Assembly (NCBI RefSeq): GCF_004361855.1
Contig: NZ_SNWQ01000003.1
Span: 310,001-374,000, forward strand
Source: Kribbella caucasensis
Lineage (GTDB): Bacteria; Actinomycetota; Actinomycetes; Propionibacteriales; Kribbellaceae
Reading direction: 5' to 3'
Length of the DNA: 64,000 bases
Position numbers and translations under genes: made by a program. Position 1 is the first letter of the stretch. Each line of letters begins with the position of its first letter. The notes beneath the pieces are model-generated. The model searched no databases. It saw only the letters and a list, made by a program, of their open reading frames with translations, and was not told the origin of the DNA. Of this stretch, positions 8,010-17,700 are shown piece after piece.

Positions 8010-10098
8010 CCGCTGCCTCCAATTCCGCTGGAACAGCGGTGTCCAGGTGTGAGATCTCGTCGGCGAGCCACTCGAGTCCTTCTGTGATGTACGCCGGACA
8101 GGTCCAGTTACCGTCGAGTTCGATGACGGTCAGCGCGAAGTCGGTCTTGTCGATGTGGCGGATCCTGTCGAAGATCGCCTGGATCAGGCTGTCGAGATCG
8201 CCGCTGCGGGCGTCGTCGTCGACACGCAGCTTGTAGTTGGCGTTGGCAGCGTCTTGGCTCCAGTCGAGATTCTCGAAGGCGAACGCTTCCTCGAACGTGC
8301 GGCCGGCGATGGTTTTGGTTGTGCTGTTCCAGGTGATGGAGACCGGCGTCTGGTAGGCCACGCGGGTGGTTGACAGGGGGCCAGCGGCAGCCTTGTCCTC
8401 GTACTTGACCGCGAGGAGTTCGTCGATGGCGGCTTTGCCGGGAATCCATTGGCGCAACGTCTGGTTGGCTGTCACCGCGCCGCGCTTGTCCGTCGTGCAG
8501 GCCTTGGTGTTGCTCGACGGTCCTACGACGCTGTCGAGATCCGTGATGACCAGACAGTTCATTCCGAGAAAGTCGATGAGTTTCTTGAACTTGTGCGCGA
8601 AGGCGCCGCCGAGTTCGAGGATTGTCAGGTGTGAGTTCTCCAGAGGCGGACTGACCTTCGAGATCAGCAACGGCAGCAGAAGGCGCTCGACATTGCCCTC
8701 GACCAGCATCGCTGCGTCGGCGAAGAAGAGATCGCAATGGGTGAGCTTGAGGTACTGCAGCAGGAATTTCCGGCTCTGTTCCGCGATGTCGTCGTAGAAG
8801 ACCGAGAGGTCACGCACTTCGCTGTGGTGAAAGGTGCCTTCAGCACCGATTCGTGCGAAGTACCGGATCGACGTGAAGTCCGCGTGGACGATGTGCGGCG
8901 AGTGGGTCGTCAGGATGAACTGGGTGGTGCCGGGATCGCTCTCCGTGCCGGCGAGGATCGAACTCAACTGACCGATGAAGACCTGCTGCAGCTGCACATG
9001 GAGATGCGCCTCGGGTTCCTCGATCATGATCAGGTGCACCGGCGGCGTGGCAACCTCTGTCTCGATCCTGGCGCGATGGGCGGCGATGATCTCCACGACC
9101 ATGTAGATGAGGTTCTTGAATCCCAGGCCGTTGTACCGGTCGGGAAGTGTGATCGGCGAGCCGTCGATCTGGTCCACCGGCTCGCCGGGTACGACGTAGT
9201 GCACCTGGGCGCCTGATCTGAGGATGCTGTCGCCGTCCAACTCGGACCGGATCGTCAGTTCGGGATCGGTGAAGCCGGGATAGCCCAGTTTCTGCAACTG
9301 CTCGAGTATCGGTTGGAAGACCTTTGTGTAGTGGACGTTCAACTGCTGCTCGGATTGAGCGAGGGCTTGGAGAGCGGTCGCGTCCGGGCTGGGCTTGTCC
9401 AGGTAGCGGTCGTAGTACCTGGCGAGCGTCGTCGACAGGTCTTCGTCGCGGCCCCGGCGGTCCATGTCGGACAGGTGTCGTTGGGCCTGCACCGTATCGA
9501 CGCGGACGATCGAGCGCAGGATGGCTCTGCCGTTGTCCAGACGATGCGGGCCTTCGGCGGCCGGCGTCTCGTCGGGGGAGTCTGCCGCTCGATGATCGAG
9601 CTTGTAGTACGTGAGGTGGTACTCGCTGTCGAGACGGCGACGCAGGTAGTCGTACACGCTCTTCGGCCAATGGCTGGTCGCCGAGTCCGCAGCCGACTTC
9701 ACCGCCAGGTAGTTGCTGTGCAAGGCGACCGGATCCCTGGGCTCGAAGGCGATCCGGATCCCGACCGGGTCGGTCTGCTCCCACTCGAGGTCCGGAAGCA
9801 GTTCGATCACCCTATGCAGGTTCGCCTCGTCGACGTCGAACCAGAGATCGAGCGTGATGACGGGGAGCCGGGTCTCCTCGACGGCCGGGTCGAACCGGTC
9901 GAACTCACTCCAGCATTCGGCACTGAAGTCGTGAATCGTGAATCGGCCGCTCGTTCCCATGCACAACTGGAGTATGTGCATGGCCGACGTCTTGCCGCTG
10001 TTGTTCGCGCCGACGAAGACCGTCGTTTTGTTGGCCAGGTCGATGTGGACATGCCGAAGCCGCCGAAAATTCCTGACGGCAAAAGACCGCAGGTGCAT
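7984..10098 (-). CDS. gajA: OLD-family ATPase/TOPRIM nuclease, GajA of a Gabija-like system
   Basis: 704 residues from ATG 10098, preceded by a GGGGGGAA site; 14 further residues are open upstream without a good site. N-terminal ABC-type ATPase: Walker A FVGANNSGKTS (about 27-37), Walker B HLIMIEEPEAHLH (about 370) and the following THSPHI. C-terminal TOPRIM domain: MLVEGNVERLLLP (catalytic Glu), VITDLDS (DxD) and a late FEEAFAFEN. This is the class of nuclease that cuts phage DNA when nucleotides are depleted in Gabija. It is the first gene of a five-gene minus-strand run. An isolated OLD nuclease is possible in principle, but the directly overlapping UvrD partner makes Gabija the best call. 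Confidence 0.87.
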   Translation of the reverse strand: MHLRSFAVRNFRRLRHVHIDLANKTTVFVGANNSGKTSAMHILQLCMGTSGRFTIHDFSAECWSEFDRFDPAVEETRLPVITLDLWFDVDEANLHRVIELLPDLEWEQTDPVGIRIAFEPRDPVALHSNYLAVKSAADSATSHWPKSVYDYLRRRLDSEYHLTYYKLDHRAADSPDETPAAEGPHRLDNGRAILRSIVRVDTVQAQRHLSDMDRRGRDEDLSTTLARYYDRYLDKPSPDATALQALAQSEQQLNVHYTKVFQPILEQLQKLGYPGFTDPELTIRSELDGDSILRSGAQVHYVVPGEPVDQIDGSPITLPDRYNGLGFKNLIYMVVEIIAAHRARIETEVATPPVHLIMIEEPEAHLHVQLQQVFIGQLSSILAGTESDPGTTQFILTTHSPHIVHADFTSIRYFARIGAEGTFHHSEVRDLSVFYDDIAEQSRKFLLQYLKLTHCDLFFADAAMLVEGNVERLLLPLLISKVSPPLENSHLTILELGGAFAHKFKKLIDFLGMNCLVITDLDSVVGPSSNTKACTTDKRGAVTANQTLRQWIPGKAAIDELLAVKYEDKAAAGPLSTTRVAYQTPVSITWNSTTKTIAGRTFEEAFAFENLDWSQDAANANYKLRVDDDARSGDLDSLIQAIFDRIRHIDKTDFALTVIELDGNWTCPAYITEGLEWLADEISHLDTAVPAELEAADEPPTPQS

Positions 10099-10140
10099 AA
10101 GGCATTTCCCCCCTCGTTGCCGATGCCCGCGATTTCGCAC

Positions 10141-10648
10141 ACCAGCCGAGGACCAGAATTATGCACCGATCACCCACTGTTGCCAACTGCCTCCGACGAA
10201 CTGCGCGAAGATCCAGTGTTTGGTTCAGGCCTGATCGTCCAGCAAAATGCACACTGAGCCCGGACCTGCAACCACTGGTCGACGTCATCACGGACAGCAT
10301 GGCCTGCCGGGACGACCGCTGCACGTTCCGCCTCTAGTGGAACAGCGCGGCGATCCGCCGGCCGACGGGGACTGCGCAGGACGCAATCGATCAGGCCGGT
10401 GTCGCGCCGCCGACCCGCTGGCCTGTACTGCAGCGGGGTGGAGTGGGCCACCGGTCGCGATTGGCGATGAGATCGCCATGACTGCACCAAGAACTGCGGC
10501 CATCATGAAGATCGCAGCGCGGCGTAGTGCCCAGTTGGTCTCGCCGGTCGGCAGACTTGGGTTGGGACCACCAGCCAGCGATCAGGACGATGCGACGTAA
10601 CACTCTTGTCGGAATATGCGACATGGCCAGCGGGGGCTGGCGGGTTGG
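10141..10648. other. Intergenic stretch between the Gabija operon and abiE
   Basis: About 500 bases without a convincing gene. A minus-strand frame beginning with a hydrophobic run (MMAAVLGAVMAISSP) near 10506 could be the start of a tiny secreted or membrane peptide but turns into low-complexity arginine/proline sequence. The promoter of the Gabija operon should lie near 10110-10250, which is locally more AT-rich. Confidence 0.4.
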
Positions 10649-11548
10649 TCAGGTCCACCGAGCGTTGGCTGGATCCCAGGCCTTGTCTCGGGCCTGGCCG
10701 CTGATGAGTGGGTCCGCGAAGGCTGTGACCACCGCGACCGTGTCCGCGAAGCTGGTTGGGTACCCGATAGCGGCTGGGCCTTGACGTTGTAGCCATGCGG
10801 TGTAGGAGGGCTGTCGCTGCTGGGGGAGGTCGGAGATGCTCGAGCTGAGTGGTCGCAAGGTGATCCGTCGGTGCGCTGCTGTGGCTTCGAGGGCTGTAGA
10901 TAATTCGTCGCCGCGGAGGACGTTGACGCGTAGCAGGCGGTAGAGGTCGCCGTAGTCACGATCGCGGGTGTTGAGGTCGCCGAGTTCGATGGCGGTGGAC
11001 AGTTTCTCGGCGATGACGGTGGCGAGTGGATAGCCGAGGATGCTGAAGGTCCCGGCCTCCAGGAGTTGTTGGTACTGGATGAATTGAGGCCCAGGGGTGA
11101 TGGGATCACCGACACTGACATCGAGTTGGAGCTTCAGTTGCGCACGGGCAATCGAGGCGGGCATCACGAACCGGAGCCCGTGGTAGCGGCCGTCGTCTCG
11201 AATCGGCGCGGTTCTCAGGCTTGCGCCGTCGAACGCGACGCCGTCGTCGACCTCGGTATCCGCGATCGTCGTTACCCGTCGGATGATCTCGGTGTCCTCG
11301 CCGGCGAAGGCTTGCCCAAGGATGTCGATGTCCCGCGTCGTACGGCGGGCGCCGAACTGGGCCAGGAGCAGACCGCCCTTGAGGACGAAGTGTTCGCGCC
11401 CGGCTGGAGATGTGGCCAGCCGGTAGAGAAATCGTTCGAGGACATACTCGACCATGACTTCGTCGGTGGCGCGCCTTTGCCGGCGTGCTGAGTTCCGCAA
11501 GTCGTTGTAGACGCGACCGGCAACGGTGTCGCGGGCAGGGTTGACCAT
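10649..11548 (-). CDS. abiEii: AbiEii-type nucleotidyltransferase toxin
   Basis: 299 residues. The ATG overlaps the stop of the upstream antitoxin gene by one base (TGATG). The nucleotidyltransferase core is visible as FVLKGGLLLAQFGARRTTRDIDILG (GG followed by DxD with an RxTxDID pattern) near residues 57-81, and YPLATVIAEKLSTAIELG with RDYGDLYRLL around 195-225 matches the C-terminal part of the AbiEii/AbiGii family. These enzymes transfer nucleotides, for some members to tRNA acceptor ends, and arrest growth on infection. Gene order antitoxin-toxin and their overlap are as in known type IV pairs. Confidence 0.88.
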   Translation of the reverse strand: MVNPARDTVAGRVYNDLRNSARRQRRATDEVMVEYVLERFLYRLATSPAGREHFVLKGGLLLAQFGARRTTRDIDILGQAFAGEDTEIIRRVTTIADTEVDDGVAFDGASLRTAPIRDDGRYHGLRFVMPASIARAQLKLQLDVSVGDPITPGPQFIQYQQLLEAGTFSILGYPLATVIAEKLSTAIELGDLNTRDRDYGDLYRLLRVNVLRGDELSTALEATAAHRRITLRPLSSSISDLPQQRQPSYTAWLQRQGPAAIGYPTSFADTVAVVTAFADPLISGQARDKAWDPANARWT

Positions 11549-12162
11549 CAGGCGAGCACCGCTTCGACGGCCGGCCGGATGACGGACAGGGCGTGCAGTT
11601 CGCGCGCGATGTGTTGGAGATTCCCGACCCCGTCGGGCCCACTGGTTCGCAGGTAGCGGCCGAGTGCCGCGAGGGCCAGCGTGTGGCCGATGCGGTTGCG
11701 GTGGCGCATGGCATCGACCACGCTCCGGGCTGCGTCGTAGACCGGCACGAACTCCCCTGGCGCCGCCTCGAACTGCTCGATGTTGAGGTCAAAGGTTCTG
11801 GCCGCGTACTGCGCGACGACGATGGGCGGGTAGGAGATCGCCGGACGGCGGGTGCCACGCGGTACGGCGATGTGTACGGCAGTTGGTATGTCGTCGATCA
11901 GATCGTGCAGCGCGAGTGCGGACTCGCCGCACACGACTGCGTGGGAAGCTCGTGCGTGTACAGCCAGCAGATCGAGGTGTGCAGTCTCGGAGGCGTCGGA
12001 CCGCCGGTAGACACCGCGCGAGAGCTCCATCGCGGCCCCTTCGCTGACCAGCGTTGTCAGATCCCGTGACGGCACGCCGGCCCGGCGCGCCTGCGCCGTG
12101 GTGAAAGTGGGCGGCAGTATCGCCAGCCGTTGGCGTGCGCGAGGCGGCTCCAAGGGCGTCAT
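11548..12162 (-). CDS. abiEi: AbiEi-type antitoxin and autorepressor
   Basis: 204 residues. N-terminal winged-helix of the AbiEi_4 type (TTAQARRAGVPSRDLTTLV, then GVYRR, residues about 20-55), followed by the C-terminal domain with VCGESALALHDL, HIAVPRGTRRP and VYDAARSVVDAMRHR. AbiEi proteins neutralise AbiEii and repress their own promoter by binding inverted repeats. The ATG at 12162 has no ribosome binding site but lies 7 nt after a TATGAT -10-like box, consistent with a leaderless transcript, which is common in actinobacteria. Confidence 0.85.
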   Translation of the reverse strand: MTPLEPPRARQRLAILPPTFTTAQARRAGVPSRDLTTLVSEGAAMELSRGVYRRSDASETAHLDLLAVHARASHAVVCGESALALHDLIDDIPTAVHIAVPRGTRRPAISYPPIVVAQYAARTFDLNIEQFEAAPGEFVPVYDAARSVVDAMRHRNRIGHTLALAALGRYLRTSGPDGVGNLQHIARELHALSVIRPAVEAVLA

Positions 12163-12209
12163 GCATCAAATCATACCCCGCGATGGTGTTAGAGGGTGCG
12201 ATTTGATAC
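12163..12209 (-). promoter_or_regulatory. abiE promoter with inverted-repeat operator
   Basis: Two arms of the form TGYATCAAATCRYAC lie in opposite orientation at 12163-12177 and 12195-12209 (12 of 15 positions match; the core ATCAAATC/GATTTGAT is perfect). A TATGAT -10-like box, read on the minus strand, falls at 12170-12175 inside the proximal arm, 7 nt before the abiEi ATG. AbiEi antitoxins are known to bind paired inverted repeats at their promoter, so binding here would block transcription directly. Confidence 0.65.
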
Positions 12210-12252
12210 ACGCTGCCTCGAGTCACCGCTTCAAAGATCGGCCGAGGTCCGC

Positions 12253-12318
12253 GTGGTCAACCACATCTCCGGGTCGGTCAGTGGCAAGGCGCTGCAGGTC
12301 GGCGAGATCACGTCAACG
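12253..12318 (+). pseudogene. Possible remnant of a short conserved actinobacterial N-terminal peptide
   Basis: From GTG 12253 the frame reads VVNHISGSVSGKALQVGEI. This resembles the N-[HQ]-[IV]-SG-x-V-x-G-x-x-VQAG motif found near the start or middle of many actinobacterial defence-associated and TPR/ATPase proteins. Nothing recognisable follows, and the frame soon becomes non-coding. It may be a leftover of a gene deleted between abiE and the Wadjet operon, or chance. Confidence 0.25.
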
Positions 12319-12375
12319 TCTCCTCCTCAGACCTGCCGCAAATTTCTCTCCTGACGCCTGCATCTTTCGTCAACG

Positions 12376-12398
12376 GGGTGACGGGCATTTCGTCACCC
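12376..12398. repeat. Perfect inverted repeat between abiE and jetA
   Basis: GGGTGACG (12376-12383) and CGTCACCC (12391-12398) form an 8-bp perfect stem with a 7-nt spacer. It sits in the 424-nt gap between two divergent defence loci. It lacks a T-run on either side, so a protein-binding operator is at least as likely as a terminator. Confidence 0.5.
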
Positions 12399-12586
12399 AA
12401 GATCACGGACAGTTGCACGGATGACTCTGAGTGGCACGTCAGCGGCTGCGCCGTCGAGGATGGTCTCGGCTAGATCGATCACCCAAGGTTCGAGAGATGG
12501 TCGAGGACTGCTCGAAGGCGGGCGCGAGGCGTTCGTACACCCGGCGCCACCTGTACGGCTTCTAGGCACGCCGTAGGCCGTCGAAA

Positions 12587-14071
12587 ATGTCGGAGACGAC
12601 GGTTACGTTGAGCAACATGTCCGATTCAGAGGCCGCCGGGCGGTCGTTCGCGCGTCGGCTGAGGGTGCTCGCGCACCTCCAGCCGTTGCTGGACATCGAG
12701 CATGACAAGAACCGGGCGGCCCGTGCGGGTGGAGCGAATCGCTCCTGGGACGCCTACGACATGCGGCTGCTCCAGGTCTCCGCCTTCGACGCCATCGCGG
12801 CGGAGTACGGTCTGCATCCCGAAGGCGGTGTTCCACGGACGTCCGTGGAGGCCGCGATCGGTGCGCAGGCGGCGCGATCCGCGCCCGGGCGGACGTCGGC
12901 GGAGCATGCCGAGGTCGCGACCTGGCTCATCGATCGCCTGCTGAACGTGGGGTATGCCGCTCGCGGGTTCGACGTTCCCTGGATCAATCCGGCCGACTAC
13001 ACCCGAGCGGACTTGCGCGTCGTGGCCCTCTACGAGACATTGACATCCGACGGCGAGGTCCGGCTGCATGCGGACGAAGCCGCTCTCAATCTGACCCTGG
13101 CCGGTCTCGACCTGGATCTCGAGGACCGGCAGATCGCCGCGGAGGCGGTGCTGCGTGCGCAGATCGAGTCCGGCCGGTGGTCACAGGCGGAACAGTCTGC
13201 TGCGATGGCTCAGCGGATGGCCGTGGAGTACCGCAATCGCCTCGACCGATACCTCCGATCGGTTGAGCGCGATCTGCGTGACATCGACTGGGAGGCCGAT
13301 GTCGAGGCCGTGATCGAGGACGCACTGGCCCACATCGAGGGGCGGGTCCGGGCACTCCATCAATTGTCGGATCATGCGACCCAGTTGGCCGAGGACGTCG
13401 ATCCGGCGTCCCGGACCCAGGCGGCCTCGGTCGTCCGGCTCGTCGGCGACACGCTGCAACATCTGCTCGCTCTGCAACGGCACATCCTGGCAGCGCGGTC
13501 GCGCTTCCGGGCCGCTCAGGTCGCCCAGGGATTCGCGATCTCGCTTGCCGTCGGCAAGGTTCACTTGCACGACGATGTGTTCAAGCCGCTGCTCTCGATG
13601 CCACCCGTTCAAGTCGCGGAGCTGGCACCGGCACTGGTCACACGGTCCGTCGGCGTGACCGCACCCATTGTGCTGTCACTGGCGGTGCTGGCCGACGTCC
13701 TGCTCGCCCGGCCCCGCGAGCGGGAGGAGGCCTTCGTTGACGTGGATCTCGGCGATCTTGAGGAGATCGGGAATCCGTTCGAGAGGTTCGACGACGACAC
13801 CTGGGCCAAGGCCCGATCGTTGATGGCCCAGCTCGGGCCGGAGCCGCTTGCGCTGTCGGTCCTGGTGTCCGGTGCGGACGACGACGTGGCGCTGCTCGTG
13901 GCGCTGTGTTCGATGCGGTGCTGGGGCGAGCGGGGCTCGTCGGAGACCCGCGATCCCATGCTGGTCGGCATCGCCGCGATCGAGAGTGGCATGGACCTGA
14001 GCCTCGACCGGTTCACGGTTCCGGATCTGCTGCTGTCCCGTTCGCCAGGAGGTGCTGATGCGGCCAGATGA
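12587..14071 (+). CDS. jetA: Wadjet protein JetA (kleisin-like subunit)
   Basis: 494 residues, largely alpha-helical, with an N-terminal winged-helix-like region (DMRLLQVSAFDAIAAEYG), long amphipathic helices around 180-330 and an acidic C-terminal segment (VDVDLGDLEE, about 385). This matches the size and character of JetA, the MukF-like kleisin that bridges the JetC heads. First gene of an overlapping four-gene set (jetA-B-C-D). The ATG at 12587 lacks a good ribosome binding site; an in-frame ATG 10 codons later is an alternative start. Identification rests mainly on the operon, since JetA sequences diverge widely. Confidence 0.8.
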   Translation: MSETTVTLSNMSDSEAAGRSFARRLRVLAHLQPLLDIEHDKNRAARAGGANRSWDAYDMRLLQVSAFDAIAAEYGLHPEGGVPRTSVEAAIGAQAARSAPGRTSAEHAEVATWLIDRLLNVGYAARGFDVPWINPADYTRADLRVVALYETLTSDGEVRLHADEAALNLTLAGLDLDLEDRQIAAEAVLRAQIESGRWSQAEQSAAMAQRMAVEYRNRLDRYLRSVERDLRDIDWEADVEAVIEDALAHIEGRVRALHQLSDHATQLAEDVDPASRTQAASVVRLVGDTLQHLLALQRHILAARSRFRAAQVAQGFAISLAVGKVHLHDDVFKPLLSMPPVQVAELAPALVTRSVGVTAPIVLSLAVLADVLLARPREREEAFVDVDLGDLEEIGNPFERFDDDTWAKARSLMAQLGPEPLALSVLVSGADDDVALLVALCSMRCWGERGSSETRDPMLVGIAAIESGMDLSLDRFTVPDLLLSRSPGGADAAR

Positions 14072-14774
14072 TTTTGCGGACGCGAACCGGCTTCTCAGGT
14101 TCTCCGTCGACCGTTCCAGCCGCCCCGGTTCGGATCTCGCGCATCGGGCGTTGCTGGAGCGCTTCCGGACCGACCCCGGCTACGCGAGTGCGGTGCGGTT
14201 CGCCGCCGAGCCGCTCGGTCTGCGTGTGCTCGGCGCCGATCCGCAGGTCGGCCTGATCCTTGACGCCGCGGCCGACTCGCCGTTCTCTCTCCGGTCGGAC
14301 GACCTTGCCCGGGAGTTCAAGTGGACGTCGGCAGCGGAGCGGATCACGTACGGCGTCGCGTTCGTCGGCATCGCGACGTACTGCTATCCCACAGCGAGCT
14401 CGTTCGGTGAGTCGGGAACCCGTCAGGTGACGGCCGTCGAGGTCGACGAATGGATCCGGAAGGCCGCGACAGCGGCGCAGTCAGACTCGACGGCGGCCGG
14501 GGACGAGATCGCCACTGCCGACGCGCTTGCCGTCTACGTGGCGGAGAAGTCGATCTCCCGGAATAAGGGATCGTCGGCCTTGCGTCAGGACTGCACCGTG
14601 TATCGGATCGGCCGGGTGTTGCGCTGGCTGGCCGAGCAGCAATTCATGGTGCGTGATGCCACCAAGCCGGACGTGTTCCGCAGTACCGAACGATTCCGTC
14701 TGCACGTCCGCGAGGTGGCCGCGAAGGCGGTCTTCGACGCCGTGCGATCGGCCGCTACGGAGGAGGACGACTGA
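14058..14774 (+). CDS. jetB: Wadjet protein JetB (MukE-like subunit)
   Basis: 238 residues from the ATG at 14058, which has AGGAGG 5 nt upstream and lies within the last codons of jetA (14-nt overlap). Its size and helix/winged-helix pattern (a late WLAEQQFMVRDA segment) fit JetB, the MukE-like partner binding the JetA kleisin. The short length argues against type II Wadjet, whose JetB equivalent is, from memory, nearer 370 residues. Ends in TGATG with jetC. Confidence 0.78.
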   Translation: MRPDDFADANRLLRFSVDRSSRPGSDLAHRALLERFRTDPGYASAVRFAAEPLGLRVLGADPQVGLILDAAADSPFSLRSDDLAREFKWTSAAERITYGVAFVGIATYCYPTASSFGESGTRQVTAVEVDEWIRKAATAAQSDSTAAGDEIATADALAVYVAEKSISRNKGSSALRQDCTVYRIGRVLRWLAEQQFMVRDATKPDVFRSTERFRLHVREVAAKAVFDAVRSAATEEDD

Positions 14775-17700
14775 TGTGGCATCTTCGGCGCGTTCACCTG
14801 GAATCGGTCGGGCATCCGGATGCCCGCTTCGATCCACTCACCGTGAATCTCACCGACGTCGAGGGGGAGCCGACCTCGTCGGTGCTGTGGCTGGAGAACA
14901 TGGGCGGCAAGACGTCCTGGCTGTCGCTCGTGTTCTGCACACTGCGACCGGCACTCGACGACTTCCTCGGAAGGCCCGACAAGTATCTGGGCGACTATGT
15001 GCTGGCGACAGACACGTCGCAGGTCGTACTCGAGTTCGCTCAGATCGCCGGTGTCCGGACGCTATCGGGCTCGGGCACGCGGCTTTTGCTGGGTCAGGTA
15101 CTGCAGTGGAAACAGCGCCGCCAGGAGCGGTCTCGCGAGTCCACCCAGTTGCTGAGGCAGCTCTGGGCAGCCGTCGTACCTCCGAGCGGTGGTCGGCTGA
15201 CGTTCGAGAGCGTCGTACGGCTGATGCACACCGATGACAATCAGCGCCGCCCGCTGTCCGACTTCTCGGCCGGGATCTCGTCGATGATCGAAGGAGATGC
15301 GTTCCGGCCGGACAACCACCAGGGGCGCTGGGCGGACTGGCTTCGTCAACATGGGCTCGACCCAGAGGTGTTCGCGGACGAACTGAAGATGTCGGCGGAT
15401 GAAGGCTCCATCTCGGAGCGGTTCCACTTCCAGAACGGCGACCAGCTTGTGCAGTGGGCGATGCCGTACATCATTCCACCGGAGGTCCCCGACGGTGTCT
15501 CGGCTGTGGTCGAGGGCGTGCGGGACACGTTGACACAGCGCCCGAGCCTTCTCGCCCAGCAGCAGTTCTGCCGAACGGTCGAGGGCAAGCTCGAGCACGC
15601 CGCTTCGCAGCAGACCCAGCTCGAGGAGGAGCGGTCCGAGGCGACCGGGAACTGGGATGCGGGTCTGCGTCTAGTCGATCAGTTCCGGGCCGCGGTGGTG
15701 CTTGCGGAGGAGTCCGTTCGGCTCCACCAGGGACGGGCAGGCCACTTCGAGGAGAAGGCGAAGAAGGCGCAGTCCATCCGTAATCAACGCCAGCAGCAGG
15801 GGCGGCAGGCCCAGCTTGTCGCGGCACGACTGCAACACCAGGAGGCTGCCGGGATCCACGAAGAGCTCACTGAGCAGCTGGAGGAGGCACAGGCGCGGGT
15901 TGACGCCTGGGAGGTCACCGACCGCTTGCGGTCCCAGGGTGAAGCCAAGTCCCGGCTGTCGCAGATCGATGCGCTGCTCGAGAAATTGGACGACCGGGCT
16001 GCGCCTTTACGCATGGCAGTCGCGCAGGCCGAGTCGCGACTTGCCAGCAAGCTCACGAGGTTGCGCGCCGTCGAGCAGGAGACGCTTGACGGCGCGGAGG
16101 AGGAACTCGCGGATGCCCGCCAGGCCGGTGCGGTCGCCGAGGACGAGGAGGAGAAGGCCCGGAGCCAGCACCTCCAGGCGACCGGCGCATTGGTGTCCGC
16201 TGAGGAACGGTTGCGCGGACTCGACGAGGAGCTGACCCGGGCGATCGAAGACGGCTTGATCAGGTCTGGGCAGCCGCTCGATGACGCTCTGGCGTCGGCT
16301 GCGGCCGAGTGCTCCCGCTGGGGCGACGAGGTCGAGCGCCTCGCGTCGGCGGCGGACGGTGCTCTCCTGGCGGTCGGCAAGGCTGAGGACGAGCGTGAAT
16401 CTGCGCGAGGGGCGTTGAGTGCGGCTCAGGCAGAGTACGAGAAGGCCGCCGCGCGGTCGGAGGCGGTGGACGTCGCACTGAATCAACTGCTGGAGACGCC
16501 GGGCCTGGCCGCGGTGTTCGAGGCCGCACACCCCGATGTCTGGCAAGACGGTGAAGCGGCGGCCGATCGGCTCAGACGTGACGCGGACCGGGCGGCGGCC
16601 GATCGAGTCGCGGTCGAGCTCGCGGCCGCGACGGATACCCGGGCCGTGGATTGGTTGCACCGCACGGGGTTGCTGCCACCCAGCCCGGATGTTGAGGCAG
16701 TCCTGGAAGTCCTCGCCGCGGCGGAGGACGTCGGCCCGGTCTTCTCTGGTTGGGACGTCCTCCGCAGGCGGGTGCCGGTCGATCAGCAGGCGGCGTTCAT
16801 CTCGCGCTGTCCCGAGGTTGTCAGCGGAGTGGTTCTGGACAATCCAGCTGACCTGGAAGCCGCGGCCGAGATCGCCGGCAGCGTGGTGCTGACCGGCCCG
16901 GTCGTTCTGACGACCGCGGCTGCCCTTGGCGGGGACCGGACGGAGCCGTTCACGGTTCTCCAGGGTCCGGCTGCGTTGTACGACGACAACGCGGCTGCGG
17001 CCGAAGCGACGCTTCGCGAGACCAGGCTGGACGCCTTCGACGAGGACAAGCAAGCCACGAGGGCCCGAGAGGACGAGGCCAGGTCGGCGCGGGCAGCATT
17101 GACCGGTCTTCTTGAACGGCATCCGGCCGACGCTGTCGCTCGCTGGCGCACAGCGGTGGCTGACAGCCAAGTGATTGTGGAGGAGGTTCGCGAGCGCCTC
17201 AGGACGGCAGCGGAGGACTACTGGCAAGCCCGGTCAACGGCGCAGGCCGCGACGGAGGCGGTGCAGCCGGCTCGTGATCGACTGGGTGAGGTCGAGCGAG
17301 CGCAAGGTGCCCTTCGTCGGCTGAGCGCTAGTCAGGCAGCTAGGCCAGGGGTGTTGGACGAGCTGCGGGAGGCGAGGGATCAGCTCGCGACGGCAAAGCG
17401 TCGTTCTCAGCAGGCTGATGCGGACCGCCGATCGGCTCGCGCCCGGGAGATAGCGGCGAACGGGATGATCACGGACGTGCGGGTTCGCATCCGTGGAGTC
17501 GACAGCACGTTCACCCACTGGCGGCTGGAGTCCGTGGAGGCTGTACCGCCCGACGACCCCGTCGATAGCTTGGAGCATGCGCTCGAGGCTGCGCGAGCCG
17601 AGCTGCAGTTGGCCAGTCCGCCCAGCGAACTGCTGCGCGAGCGCAAGGACCTGCAGACGCAACTCGCGGAGCTGGGGGCGCTGATCCGGCAGGCGAACGG

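Noticed and set aside
7984..10098. Reading the OLD ATPase as a RecF or SbcC-like repair protein
   Set aside because: The TOPRIM signature (VEGNVE, ITDLDS) and the overlapping UvrD partner fit Gabija better than RecF, which lacks TOPRIM.
10288..10506. A 72-residue hydrophobic-start peptide
   Set aside because: The first 20 residues resemble a membrane span, but the rest is arginine/proline-rich shadow and no ribosome binding site precedes it.
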